Shown here: positions 1 to 10,100 of the stretch, piece by piece | Layout: each line of letters opens with the position of its first letter | Numbering within the stretch: position 1 is the first letter of the stretch | NCBI GenBank assembly: GCA_019155205.2 | Contig: JAHNZQ020000004.1 | Location: 5,064,900-5,083,273, forward strand | Direction: 5' to 3' | Source of the DNA: Gracilaria vermiculophylla | Taxonomy: Eukaryota; Rhodophyta; Florideophyceae; Gracilariales; Gracilariaceae | DNA: 18,374 nt | Program-made: the position numbers and the translations under genes | The notes under the pieces: generated by a model | Told to the model about the DNA's origin: nothing | Seen by the model: the letters and a program-made list of their open reading frames with translations, nothing else | Database searches by the model: none

Positions 1-169
1 GGCCAATATCGGCACACGAGGCCACAATTACTACCCTTCCTAGGGACACCCCCAAATGGGGCTAGTGAAGCTAATACTCTTCATAACCACGGTTGTGGCA
101 GCCGGGAGCGGATGAAATACTTATGACAACCGCTCATGCGGCAGACCCTCGACGGGGCGTTGCACTACA
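1..169. repeat. Left arm of a long inverted repeat
   Basis: Bases 1-169 match the reverse complement of 18124-18292 with no gap and about 11 mismatches counted by eye (about 93% identity). The outer 115 bases hold only about two of the mismatches. The match begins at the first base of the window, so the repeat may continue to the left beyond it. It ends cleanly after the block TGCACTACA at 161-169, beyond which the two flanks are unrelated. No reading frame or known family is recognised in it. It may be a dispersed or subtelomeric repeat present in two opposed copies, or the terminal repeat of a large element. Confidence 0.93.
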
Positions 170-194
170 ATAAATTCCCCTTTGGGATATTGCA

Positions 195-575
195 ATGCAT
201 TCATTGCCAAGTTTGAAGTCAAATTACATGTCCAAGACCGTACATGTTGAACTGTTAGAGGATAATTTTTGTTTTTTTCTCAAAGATATTCTCAAAGCAA
301 AAAAAGTAGATAGTTTCAGAATCCAATTGCGACTCTGTTTATCTACATGTGCATCGTCTCACTCTAGATCTATCTCGTGTAGAAATTGCAAGTCCTGCAA
401 ATTCAAGTTTAACCCAGTAACGTTCTATTTAAGCTTATATTATGCTTTGGATTTGACTTTCGATGAAATCCAAAACATAAAAAGCCTTTTGAGAATGTAT
501 TATGGACTCAAAATGGCTTACCAATGCATTCACACAATTTTTCATGATACTTTACATATCTTATCAGAAATGTAA
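195..575 (+). CDS. Small AT-rich ORF with a Cys pair, possible transposase remnant
   Basis: This is a 126-codon ATG-started frame, 25 bases inside the left inverted-repeat arm. The middle reads SCRNCKSCKF (about residues 61-70), a C-x2-C-like cluster. It is followed by a Phe/Tyr/Leu-rich, predicted helical segment (TFYLSLYYALDLTFDEI and onward). A zinc ribbon followed by a helical segment is the arrangement at the N-terminus of several cut-and-paste transposases, but no DDE motif is present. I do not recognise a family. The codon use is AT-rich like the surrounding flank and unlike the confident genes, so it may be a chance frame or a decayed mobile-element fragment. Confidence 0.2.
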   Translation: MHSLPSLKSNYMSKTVHVELLEDNFCFFLKDILKAKKVDSFRIQLRLCLSTCASSHSRSISCRNCKSCKFKFNPVTFYLSLYYALDLTFDEIQNIKSLLRMYYGLKMAYQCIHTIFHDTLHILSEM

Positions 576-1268
576 AATGACTTTTCACTAAGATAGAACC
601 ACAGTTTAGAAGTCTGACAAAATGAAAAAAGTATTTGCTAACTACAGATTATTGCCACGCATAAACTCACACGTTTCGTTCGCTCAAACCACTTTGAAAA
701 TGAATAATATTTTCTCTTCATAGTGATTTATGGCCACTACAGGCCAATTTAAACAGGTTTTGATTTAAGAATATTTGAAATAGTTCAAAAACTATGAATA
801 TTTCAAGAATAGGACGTTAGAGGAACAGGATGTAGAGGCGTTGAATTAGTATTATTTAGTAATAAATAATTCAATGCGAAAATCAACTAAAGAAGTAGGC
901 AAAATAAAGTTTGAAAGTGAAATTTCCTATGATTTTGAAACGGTTTTTATGAAGTTTTTTGAAAACTGGTTTTGGTGGCAGTACAGTACTAAAAACGATG
1001 ATTTGCATCAAAATGCAGGGTCCCCTCTCCTTTTGAAACACGCTTCTCATGCGCTGTCATGCGATGCATTTAGATTTTGGAACCTTCCCCTTCTCGTAAT
1101 ATTTATAAGGATTGGTATGTTACAATTTCTACAACGTCACCAATGCAAGGGACTGTATGCGACTGTCGGACTATGTAAAGTAGATGATGAGAACTAGTAT
1201 ATAAAGACTGGTTTTAGTCTCCATGAAGGTCAAGGTGAACCGATTCAGGGTCCCACCAAAGACTCTAA
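576..1268. other. AT-rich left flank without a supportable gene
   Basis: This stretch between the small ORF and the membrane-protein gene is AT-rich with runs of A and T. A 107-codon frame at 874-1197 starts with ATG but has low-complexity composition and no motif I recognise, so it is not called. The last 60 bases are presumably the 5' leader of the gene at 1269. No tRNA, clear TATA arrangement or repeat was seen. Confidence 0.5.
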
Positions 1269-2828
1269 ATGGAAGTATTGTCTGCAGTACTATTCATTTT
1301 CTTGCACGTCTCGGTCGCCTTGATTTTTGTGTCTGCTCTTGGCAAGGAAATTAAACTTTCAATACTACCGAGGTCCTTTGTTTTTCGTCAGATAATTTAT
1401 GCTTTTCTTCTTCTGCCGTTTTTGGATATCTTTGCCCGTTTGTGGCTTTTGCAACCGTGGGTTTCAATTTTGGCAATTGTTTGGGCCTTCTTCGGAGGCG
1501 TTTTTGCGGCCGTATCCTGGCTTCTGCAAGTATTCGTAAAATTTGTCAATCGGGGACTTGAATTATCCGCTCATGTGGTTCAAATAGCTGAGTATGGTAA
1601 AAGCGAATTTTTTTCGCCCGAACTAAAAGGAAATTGGCAGAATCTCACACGTTCTATTGAAAATGTTCTTCTGAGCATGAACACTACTGAAGTTGGGGAC
1701 ACACTTGGAGATGTAATTGCTCACAACTTGCATCGCCAGGATACTGTACAAAGACCCCATGATGTCGTCGAGATGCTCAAAAACATTACGAAATCCCCAG
1801 TTTTCGTGGAGGCAAGAAAAAATATTTCAAAAATTATTGTTCATTCACTCCATGAGGTGCAGCTCACGGACTTTAATATAAATGGAGCTTCCGAAGAAGG
1901 CATAATTTTTGATCAGTTCAAAACGCATTTGATATCAGTTGCTAACAGCTTTACGCATAATGATTTTTACACCGATGAAAACCTCAAACCCATGCTGTTG
2001 CATTGGAACCTTGCATGGGAAATGATACATAAGTATCGTACAAGTCTTGGTCAAAGAATTATTGACATAATATCAAACTCCATTCTGCCAGATGAAACAA
2101 AGGAAACATTGATGGTGATCCTTACAACTATTTCTGGTCAAGTTCGGTCTGCTAGGGACATTTTTTCGTTCCTTACAAGATCGCCCAAGTTTAGCACTAA
2201 TATGGTTGAGATGAGTGACGCATACAAGGCGCTTAATATTAACCCCAGGTGGTGCATGGCCATACTTGTATTTACATTGTTGAATATTTTAGTGCTGAAC
2301 ATGAGTCGTGGACTGTTGCAATCATGGATTCAGTGGAATCTTTCCAAAACATATTGCATCACTAAAACCAAGTCAGAGCGCACAATAGATGGATATATTC
2401 TGACAGGTGGTTTAACAGGGATTGGATTCGGCGCCATGCATGCGACGATGCAAACAATCTTCTGGGCAATCTTACCTTTTCCACTCTTTGTTAAGCTTTT
2501 GCTCTTTACTCATTCTGCGATGTTAACGGTCATTCATTGTGTGGTTCAAATGGGTATTAGCAGTGCGGAAGGAAGACATGATTTGATTCCCGGCTGGAGG
2601 GGACGAAAGAGATGGTGGGTTTTAACGACAGTTGTGCATTTCTGGTTTGGAGCGTATTGGAGTTTTCAATATCTTCTTATTATTGCGTGTGCCGGGTTGC
2701 AAATTGATTTAATGTTGTGGATGATTTTTGTGGCTGATGTGATAGTCTGCGCGGTTTTAGCCTGGTGGGCTAAAAGGATTTGCAAGCATGCCCGACTCGA
2801 TGGATTGCGTCATTCTAAGCGTGATTGA
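1269..2828 (+). CDS. Multi-pass membrane protein of unknown function
   Basis: The predicted protein has 519 residues from the first ATG, and an in-frame TAA lies directly before that ATG, so the start is secure unless an upstream exon exists. Hydrophobic stretches at about 4-24, 38-58 and 62-92 form an N-terminal membrane block. A hydrophilic section of about 230 residues (95-325) follows. A second membrane block lies at about 327-350, 376-425, 450-473 and 478-500. The central section holds four N-glycosylation sequons (N125, N138, N172, N186), which suggests it faces the lumen or cell exterior. The tail is basic (RICKHARLDGLRHSKRD). I recognise no catalytic motif or transporter signature and propose no function. 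The unbroken frame and clear domain pattern make it a convincing gene. Confidence 0.85.
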   Translation: MEVLSAVLFIFLHVSVALIFVSALGKEIKLSILPRSFVFRQIIYAFLLLPFLDIFARLWLLQPWVSILAIVWAFFGGVFAAVSWLLQVFVKFVNRGLELSAHVVQIAEYGKSEFFSPELKGNWQNLTRSIENVLLSMNTTEVGDTLGDVIAHNLHRQDTVQRPHDVVEMLKNITKSPVFVEARKNISKIIVHSLHEVQLTDFNINGASEEGIIFDQFKTHLISVANSFTHNDFYTDENLKPMLLHWNLAWEMIHKYRTSLGQRIIDIISNSILPDETKETLMVILTTISGQVRSARDIFSFLTRSPKFSTNMVEMSDAYKALNINPRWCMAILVFTLLNILVLNMSRGLLQSWIQWNLSKTYCITKTKSERTIDGYILTGGLTGIGFGAMHATMQTIFWAILPFPLFVKLLLFTHSAMLTVIHCVVQMGISSAEGRHDLIPGWRGRKRWWVLTTVVHFWFGAYWSFQYLLIIACAGLQIDLMLWMIFVADVIVCAVLAWWAKRICKHARLDGLRHSKRD

Positions 2829-3443
2829 ACATAACGTTTGTGGGTGGTTCGCACGCAGTAGCACATCATACTTAGAAACTAGGATGAGTGTGATAGCCGA
2901 TTAGCAGGAGGCAGGGCATAATGCGCATTGCTTGCTTAGCATTTTATGCAAGAACTGTATTCAGTGTGGAAAAGGATTTTCTATGATCCAAATTCCTTCT
3001 GCCTTTGATATGCAACAGCAATAAAAAATTTGGTTCACTTGTGTAAAACGTGCTACATCTGTACATTCATTGACGGTGACCAAAGACACACTTGTATCGA
3101 TCTGAACATGTTGACTGGCTGCTTAGTGGCCAATCTTCTTTCTGCTTCGCTTTCATTTGTAAGTGCGTTTCCAATGGCCGTACACCACGTTGCATCATGA
3201 GATAGTCCGATACCCTCGAGCTCCGTCACCCGGCGCCAGTGATGCGATCTGTGCGGGGTCAATAACATGCGTTCCATATCCACACAATCCAGTCGCCCCT
3301 CGCCGAACGTCTGCGGTCTTCGATTGTCGCCTAAATACGCGCAGATTTCTAATTCCATCTTTCCCCCCAGGTAAGATATTCTGCTCTGGTGTTATTGAGC
3401 CTTGCGAGTTAGGCGTTTCTGTTGTTTTCACGCTACTTTCAAC
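2829..3443. other. Spacer between the membrane-protein gene and PGK
   Basis: These 615 bases hold the 3' end of the upstream gene, with an AATAAA hexamer at 3020, and the presumed PGK promoter and leader. Overlapping frames on both strands at 3053-3447 are mutually exclusive, begin mostly at non-ATG codons and show no domain. A pyrimidine run followed by CAG and GTAAG at 3361-3375 resembles both kinds of splice site, but no partner site can be assigned. Confidence 0.5.
3020..3025 (+). terminator. Possible polyadenylation signal AATAAA
   Basis: A canonical AATAAA lies about 190 bases after the stop of the membrane-protein gene and is followed by an A/T-rich run. Whether this organism uses AATAAA is not known from the window. 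Confidence 0.4.
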
Positions 3444-4811
3444 ATGAACGTTGGATTTGTTTCGGCTGCGGCGGCGATACGTCCATCTGTGAATGCATCA
3501 CAATGTGTTTCTTCCAGAGGCTCATCATTTGTGACAGTGCCGTTGCGCAGAGTGATCGCTATTGCAAGGCCGGCCACCGTCGTTCCCCGCATGACCACTG
3601 CTGCCGCTGCGACGAAGAAGTCAGTCAAGGATCTCACCTCCGCAGATCTTTCAGGAAAACGCGTTCTGGTACGCTGCGACCTTAACGTTCCTCTGGATGG
3701 AAAGACGATCACGGATGATACTCGCATCCGTGCTTCCATTCCCACAATCAAATATTTGGTTGAGAACGGCGCAAAGGTGTTGTTATCTTCCCATCTCGGA
3801 CGTCCTAAAGATGGACCCGAAGACAAGTTTTCGCTGCAACCAGTCTCTGTTCGCCTATCTGAATTACTAGGTAAAGATGTAAAAATGGCTCCTGACTGCA
3901 TCGGGGATGAAGTGGCTTCGATCGTGTCTTCTATGTCGAATGGAGATGTAACTCTGTTGGAGAACGTTCGTTTCTACAAGGAGGAAACCAAGAATGACCC
4001 TGACTTTGCTGCCAAGCTTGCCGCTAATGCTGACATGTTTGTAAACGACGCCTTCGGGACTGCTCACCGTGCACACGGGTCAACTGCTGGCGTGACTGCT
4101 CATTTGAAACCTTCTGTTGCTGGTTTCTTGTTAGAGAAGGAACTTGAATATCTTTCTGGAACGGTTTCCAACCCTGCACGTCCATTTGCTGCTATTGTTG
4201 GTGGATCAAAGGTTTCTTCAAAGATTGGTGTAATTGAAAGCCTGCTTGAAAAGGTCGATAAGCTTATAATAGGAGGTGGTATGGTTTTCACTTTCCTGAA
4301 GGCTCGGGGATTGAGCGTTGGTTCATCTCTGGTTGAGGAAGACAAGTTGGAGCTTGCACGCACTCTCGAAAAAATTGCCTCCGAAAAAGGTGTGAAAATC
4401 ATCCTTCCTGACGACGTAGTTGTGGCTGACAAATTTGATGCTGAAGCCAATACGCAAGTTGTGTCCGTCGATTCTATTCCTGATGGATGGATGGGCCTCG
4501 ATCAGGGCGAAGCATCGACAAAATTGATCCAGGAGGAATTAAAGGAATGTAAAACGGTGATTTGGAATGGGCCTATGGGCGTCTTTGAAATGGACGCTTT
4601 CGCAAAAGGTACATTTGCGGTGGCTGAGACATTGGCGGAACTTACAGCACAGGGCTGCACGACGATTATTGGCGGAGGAGACTCCGTTGCTGCAGTTGAA
4701 AAGGCTGGTCTGGCCGAGAAGATGTCGCACATCTCCACTGGCGGTGGGGCTTCGCTGGAATTGTTGGAGGGCAAGGTGCTACCGGGAGTTGCAGCACTGG
4801 ATGACAATTAG
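3444..4811 (+). CDS. PGK: Phosphoglycerate kinase, plastid type with transit peptide
   Basis: Catalyses reversible transfer of phosphate between 1,3-bisphosphoglycerate and ADP. In plastids it runs toward 1,3-bisphosphoglycerate, supplying the Calvin cycle. The 455-residue protein starts at the first ATG after an in-frame TGA. Residues 1 to about 55 are rich in Ala, Ser, Val and Arg with few acids, as expected for a plastid transit peptide. The mature enzyme of about 400 residues is complete. Visible motifs are [13 protein letters not shown] (about 74-86), [10 protein letters not shown] (115-124), [11 protein letters not shown] (201-211), the nucleotide-site [12 protein letters not shown] (253-264), WNGPMGVFE (374-382), GGGDSV (410-415) and [13 protein letters not shown] (431-443). 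No catalytic residue appears lost. The sequence resembles cyanobacterial/plastid PGK, supporting a photosynthetic host. Plastid targeting is inferred from the leader, and no intron is present. Confidence 0.97.
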   Translation: MNVGFVSAAAAIRPSVNASQCVSSRGSSFVTVPLRRVIAIARPATVVPRMTTAAAATKKSVKDLTSADLSGKRVLVRCDLNVPLDGKTITDDTRIRASIPTIKYLVENGAKVLLSSHLGRPKDGPEDKFSLQPVSVRLSELLGKDVKMAPDCIGDEVASIVSSMSNGDVTLLENVRFYKEETKNDPDFAAKLAANADMFVNDAFGTAHRAHGSTAGVTAHLKPSVAGFLLEKELEYLSGTVSNPARPFAAIVGGSKVSSKIGVIESLLEKVDKLIIGGGMVFTFLKARGLSVGSSLVEEDKLELARTLEKIASEKGVKIILPDDVVVADKFDAEANTQVVSVDSIPDGWMGLDQGEASTKLIQEELKECKTVIWNGPMGVFEMDAFAKGTFAVAETLAELTAQGCTTIIGGGDSVAAVEKAGLAEKMSHISTGGGASLELLEGKVLPGVAALDDN

Positions 4812-4825
4812 AATGCTTCCCTCAT

Positions 4826-4831
4826 AATAAA
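4826..4831 (+). terminator. Possible polyadenylation signal of PGK
   Basis: AATAAA lies 15 bases after the PGK stop codon, followed by a T-rich stretch. The position is close to the stop but possible for a short 3' untranslated region. Confidence 0.35.
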
Positions 4832-7100
4832 CGTTATTTTTCTTGGCTATGTCATTAACGAAACTGGGGAGTCTCAAAGCATTGTAGATCGTGCACCACG
4901 AAAACCTGTCAGTTGCCTATTCCAAGTCGTTAACTCAGGTCCTATGGGAACGGAGGCTTCACTGAGCCAGACATAATCAGCATTTTCCGCACCAGTTACC
5001 GGCGATCGTCTTCTAAGATTGCATGAAAGCCAGCCAGGGAATTGATCCATGTTTTCGAGAAGTGTACGTCGCACTCTCACTCCGCGACCACCAATTCATT
5101 AAGGGCCATTGTAAAGTACAGCGAGAGTGATGAAGGCTGAGGCTGTAGTATTTGCGAACTACTGTGAAAAACAAGTTGTCCGTAGCTGATTAAAGGGGTT
5201 AGCGATCGCTACTGTTACCCATCGTAAGTAAGTATATCCATAAAAACAGTAGGCAGCCCTCACTCTGGTCAGCATCCACGCATGAAACGACCCCCATGAA
5301 ATGTTTACCGAGGATATAAACGTACATAGAGCTCTAACCCGTCTCGAAGTGAATGTGGTCAGCTGCCACCCAAGCATCGAGCCAATACCATGACCGCAAG
5401 CATCAGGTTCTGGGCGGTGTTTCAACAAGTCACAAATAAGCTCCTGGTACGCCTTAACAGGAATAAACCAGTCCCATTTCTAGCTAGTCCACCGAAGTGC
5501 TTCTGCGGTTTAGAATTCGTAAGTGGAAAGCCAATGAGGCCTTAACTCCGGTAGCAGTGGGAATACCACTGTGATATTCGTAGTCGTCTGATATGGTACA
5601 AACAGTCCTATCCAGGGCCGGAAAAAATCTGATGGGGATGAGATTGCATACTTGTGAGCATACTAATGAACAAACTCACACTTGATACCTACCCGTGCCT
5701 CGCTTTTCCATCTCTCAATGAATCACTCTGTTGCCATACACTCCTATTTTATATCTTCCAACGCTTCTTGGACTGTTCCAATATCCCAGAATCTTTGGTG
5801 CTTGCAACAGTCAGATTTGTTGTTGTCATGATAACGCGTGAAGCATTACAGCATTTGTCAATCGGATGGCTTATTTACGTAGAAACGGGCCATCAGATTG
5901 CAAACTTTCGTTTGGAGCGCAATCATCAATTGCTAGCTAGCTAATGTACATTAGAAATTACATTTAATTGCAATTCCATTCTTGGAGTCACACCCCTGGT
6001 TCGAGCAGATATATTGTCCCCGTAATAACCAAAAGGAAGCAAGAACTTCAAAATATTTTGACATTCTAGAGGGAAGGAAATATCTGTAGTCATGTAAATT
6101 GGACCGAAATCTGCCTACTCTGTCTCCCTATTGAGCAACGAGAAGAGAAGTAGAACCAATAATGGGATTCAAAAGCGCCCTCTATTGCGATGTGAAACCC
6201 TCTTTCAAGGGAATCTGAAGTTGCGATGTAAGTTAAAGCTCGGCATTCGTTTTCAGCGTGCGAGCCGACTGCCAGATGGTCAAAAAGAATTTGCACTCGT
6301 CCGTGCAGAGAGCGCAGGAAGCATTTTGACCTTCGGTGCTCTAAGAAAGTCCGCACAACTTGCATCCAGCTACATTCGCTGACGGTGATTCCCTTGTACC
6401 GCCGATGCCTCGTAATTCATCCGAACTATCAGTACACCCTCAAGGATTTGAATTACATAGCCGCTGGAATGGTGGAAAAGGAGGTCTTAGTTTCGAAAGT
6501 AATTCCGAGCCAAGATGAGTGAAGTAGCCTTGGTCAGAATATAATCCGCTTGTTGAGACTTCTCGTCATCCCTGTCACAAGAAGTCAATTTGCCGGACTG
6601 CCTTCGAGGGGCGTAAGTGCGTATCATTGGATCGGACAGAACGGGATTTTGGAACTGCAGAGATGCTATTGGACATCTCATTTAGATATTCTAGAAAGGC
6701 AGCGAAGTTTAAACTAACTGGTACCAAGTGTGTCCTTTGTACACAAGATGTTTTGGATTGCAAGCTTTGACCGTAGTTTCGTACCTACTGTAACAAAACA
6801 AGAGCAATAATGCATATGTCCTCTCTCGCAAATAATCTAGAACCTTGGAGAGTTGAAAATGTCCTCTATTCATGGAATTGGCTCCGTCTTCGATTATCAT
6901 ATTCTTCATCCTCTTTAAACACACTACTTGCATAATATTGTCTCGCGATGCAATGGCAATCAAAAGATATGATCACATCGTGACTCGTGGTTCAAAATCA
7001 CGTCAAGATAAATGACCAAACAAACAACTTGCTTTGACGTGTACAAGTGAAGCACACCTAATCGGCGAATGTAGATAGATCATTAACGTAGGGTGTCTTG

Positions 7101-7156
7101 CACGCAAGTTGTACTGGGTTGCTCACATCACGCAAGTTGTACTGGGTTGCTCACAT
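7101..7156. repeat. Perfect 28-bp tandem duplication
   Basis: Two identical adjacent copies (7101-7128 and 7129-7156) each begin CACGCAAGTTGTACTGGG and end GCTCACAT. They lie 40 bases beyond the stop codon of the SNF2/RING gene, probably within its 3' untranslated region. Perfect identity points to a recent duplication, such as replication slippage. Confidence 0.95.
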
Positions 7157-7196
7157 GGAGTACACGTTTGATGAAACTTTCCTGTACAATAGAAAC

Positions 7197-10100
7197 TTAT
7201 TCCCGCTGCAAAACATGTCCAAACAGTCTCAAAATAAGGGAATCTGAAGCATCACGCTGCGACAAAGATGCCATGATTTGCGATTCTTGAGCAGGGGTAG
7301 AGGCCTCTCTACGCTCCCATGCAATCTGCTCATCGATGGTGTTCCTTGCCACAATGCGTACTATTTTCACTTTCTTGGTTTGACCTATGCGATGTACGCG
7401 AGCCGAAGCTTGAATTTCATCAGCAACCCGAACCAGAGTTTCCAGAAATACGACATACTCGGCCGCAATTAGGTTTAAACCAGATGCATTTGCCGGGTTC
7501 AGCAGAAAGACTCTCACTGACGGATCTGTAGAAAAAGCTTCAGATGCGTTGGTCATTTCCTTTGCTTTCTTACGCCCGCGTCGTTGAGCTGTGTGAACAC
7601 CAACACCGACGCACTTAATATGATTCTTCTTCAAGAAGTCGCTAACTACCCCAAGACTCAGAACGGAACCCGTCACAACACAAAATTTAGTTGTGGCAGG
7701 ACATGAACGAATCAGTGAAAGCAGAGCAGAAAGTTTGGGTGAATCCAATCCATGCTTTGCGGACTGCAAATGCTGTAAAAAGGAGGCGTCAATTGAAGGA
7801 AAAGCTGCGGACTGCGTGATGTGTCGGAATCGATCTGGTGCTTCACCTAGCTGAGAATATTCACTCCATGCTTCGCTGGCTGTCGGCACCACAAATTCTG
7901 GAGCCCGTTGTTCGTTGTGTTCCTCAACAACGACTGCGGCAGCTTTTCTGTTTGACCGCCTCCTACCTCTCTTCTTCTTGCTCTTTGACGTCTTGGAGCG
8001 GTCATGTTTCGAGACCAGCACCTCACGTTTTACGTCAGTATCACCAGATGAGGCATTCTGGGATGGACCACACTCATTGCGAATGATTTCTGCGACAAGG
8101 TTTTGCGTGAGCTCTCTGCGACAGATAGCACACCTTGGTTTTCTGTAATAGCCATGAGTATCTTTTGTGCTGAGTAGAAGGCTCATGCATCCATGACAAT
8201 ACAGATGTCCACATTTTGTCACGGTAATTCTGTCATCACATTCCGTAAGACAGACGGGGCAAGGAGGGTTCTCCTTACCTTCAATAAGCTTGGTGATAGC
8301 TAGAAATCCAGACTCGTGGACGGTTCTCTCTGGAATACCATTCTCTACATCATAGTGCGTTTGCAATTTGGCCATTGCCGATGATCTTGTAAGCTTTGCT
8401 GCCTGTTCTTTGGTAACTATACCAACGCGAAGTGCGGTGTCGCGAAGCTCTTGCAACGTATCTGTAGCAAGGCGGTGTACACCACCCGCAGCCAGAGCGG
8501 CTAATCTTTCTCGGCGAAGATGGGGTACACGATCCTTAGAAATAACGTTTCTGTCGATTACAACTTGACGGAGGCGATCCAGAGACATGTGCAAGTACTC
8601 CTCGAGCACATTGGCAGTCTCGCTGGATGTAGGAGGGACTGAGTCCATGGCGAATGTTCGAAAAGTTTGACGAACAATACCAGTAGATGCTGATGCCACA
8701 AACTCAATAGCGCCTCTACCAGTCACCTGACGCATCTCCGGATCTTCTTCATCTCCGCTTCGCCCATGAATAAGCCTCTCACTTCGAGCCCAGATATGTC
8801 TTCTCGCAATGTCAAGATGCCCAACGTCAACGAGAGATGGGGATAGGCTGATCCATAGCAAAAACTTTAGCAAAAGCCGAAGCCTGCGGGAATCAAACTC
8901 ACCTGGCAGTTGACTGTCTAGCTCCTCCAATGTGATGGCCAGAATATAGCAATAGCATGAGCGATGAGATCCAACAAGATCGACTTCAATGGTTTCATAT
9001 TCTCGATCAGGTAAGCTTAAATGTAACCCTTGACCTTTAGTATGACGAATCATTGTCACATCAAGAAGTGAGCTTAATAGGGATGTATCACCCTCATCTT
9101 GCATAGGCTCTAGGATATGTTTCTCCCAAAAACCATCGTTCTCAAGTGTGAAAGGCCATATTTTTAAAGTTGCTAGTTCCCCTTTGAAATCGTCGAGCGA
9201 ACTGACCACAGGAGTTCCAGTCATCAAAAAACGTGTATTTGATCTGAGATTGAAAACATCTCGGGCTATTTGGGTTGATGAACGTCGGGTCAACTGGGCT
9301 TCATCGAGAATGACACGACGCCAAGTGATCAATGATAAGAGCGGATCGTGCCTGACGGTTTCATACGTTGTCAAAACAATGTCAGCGGCGCTTTCCCCAA
9401 TCGCGAACACGCTTCTATCGTAATCTTCGCTTAACTCATTCTCATCCTCTTCTTCACCCCATACATAAAGGGAAAGCGATGGTGCTTTTGATATAGCCTC
9501 TTGACGCCACTGACCAAGGAGCGACTGCGGACATACTACCAAAGTAGTTTGTGGGGTCCATCGGGTAACAATCACTTTCTGAGGGAATGAACGCTCCAAG
9601 AACTGGGGCCGAATCTTGTCACCGTGGTGAAATATATTTTCTGAATAAGGCTGTTCTTTGTTCATTGCCTTTAGTCGCTTCATGCGAACAAATCCATTGA
9701 CTTCATTAAAGTCATTAGGTTTCTTGGAGCAGTACAAATCTAGCTCGATTAGCTTAGTCTTCTCGCGCTGGGCGGCTATCAAAGCCAAAGATTCAATGGT
9801 TTTTCCTAAGCCCATTTCTTCGGTCACCATTCCACCTCTCATGCGTGGAGGACGATTTAATCTCACCTCTCCAGTTAACGGGAAGTAGAAAAAGGAACCG
9901 CCGTCCTTACCGTTTTTCTTTGTGAAAACCCGTTCTTCCCAGAAATAATCATTAAGACAGTGGGAACCATTCTCCTTGTCCAGCATCCAGCGGACTGTCT
10001 GCTCCTGAAAGGGGAAAAGAGTGACATTTAGTGTTCGTTCTATTTTGAGTCTTTGGTCATCCGAAATACTTTGATAGCCAGTAGATTCAGCTCTCTGTAG

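Larger units (their letters stand above)
4812..7196. other. 2.4-kb spacer between PGK and the SNF2/RING gene
   Basis: No convincing gene was found on either strand. Open frames here are at most about 96 codons, overlap each other on opposite strands, and mostly begin at TTG or GTG. The stretch holds the 3' regions of two converging genes (PGK on +, the SNF2/RING gene on -). It also contains a small hairpin around 5553-5572 and the 28-bp tandem duplication at 7101-7156. A gene made of several short exons or a non-coding RNA cannot be excluded by eye. Confidence 0.5.

Noticed and set aside
874..1197. 107-codon frame before the membrane-protein gene
   Set aside because: It has AT-driven composition and no domain, and probably lies in the promoter region of the next gene.
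3361..3375. Splice-like string (pyrimidine run, CAG, GTAAG) before PGK
   Set aside because: It could be a donor or an acceptor, but no partner site can be assigned, and the PGK frame needs no intron.
3402..3443. Upstream extension of PGK by 14 codons
   Set aside because: It begins with TTG right after an in-frame TGA. The ATG at 3444 with a transit-like leader is the better start.
5371..5405. Minus-strand string DACGHGIGSML, reminiscent of RNase H of retroelements
   Set aside because: It is a single short similarity. The surrounding frame has no start and no further reverse-transcriptase or integrase motif.
5553..5572. Hairpin CAGTGG-GAATA-CCACTG
   Set aside because: A six-base stem with no T run or neighbouring gene is easily explained by chance.
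5999..6009. GGTTCGAGCAG, resembling a tRNA B box
   Set aside because: No matching A box or cloverleaf could be drawn around it.
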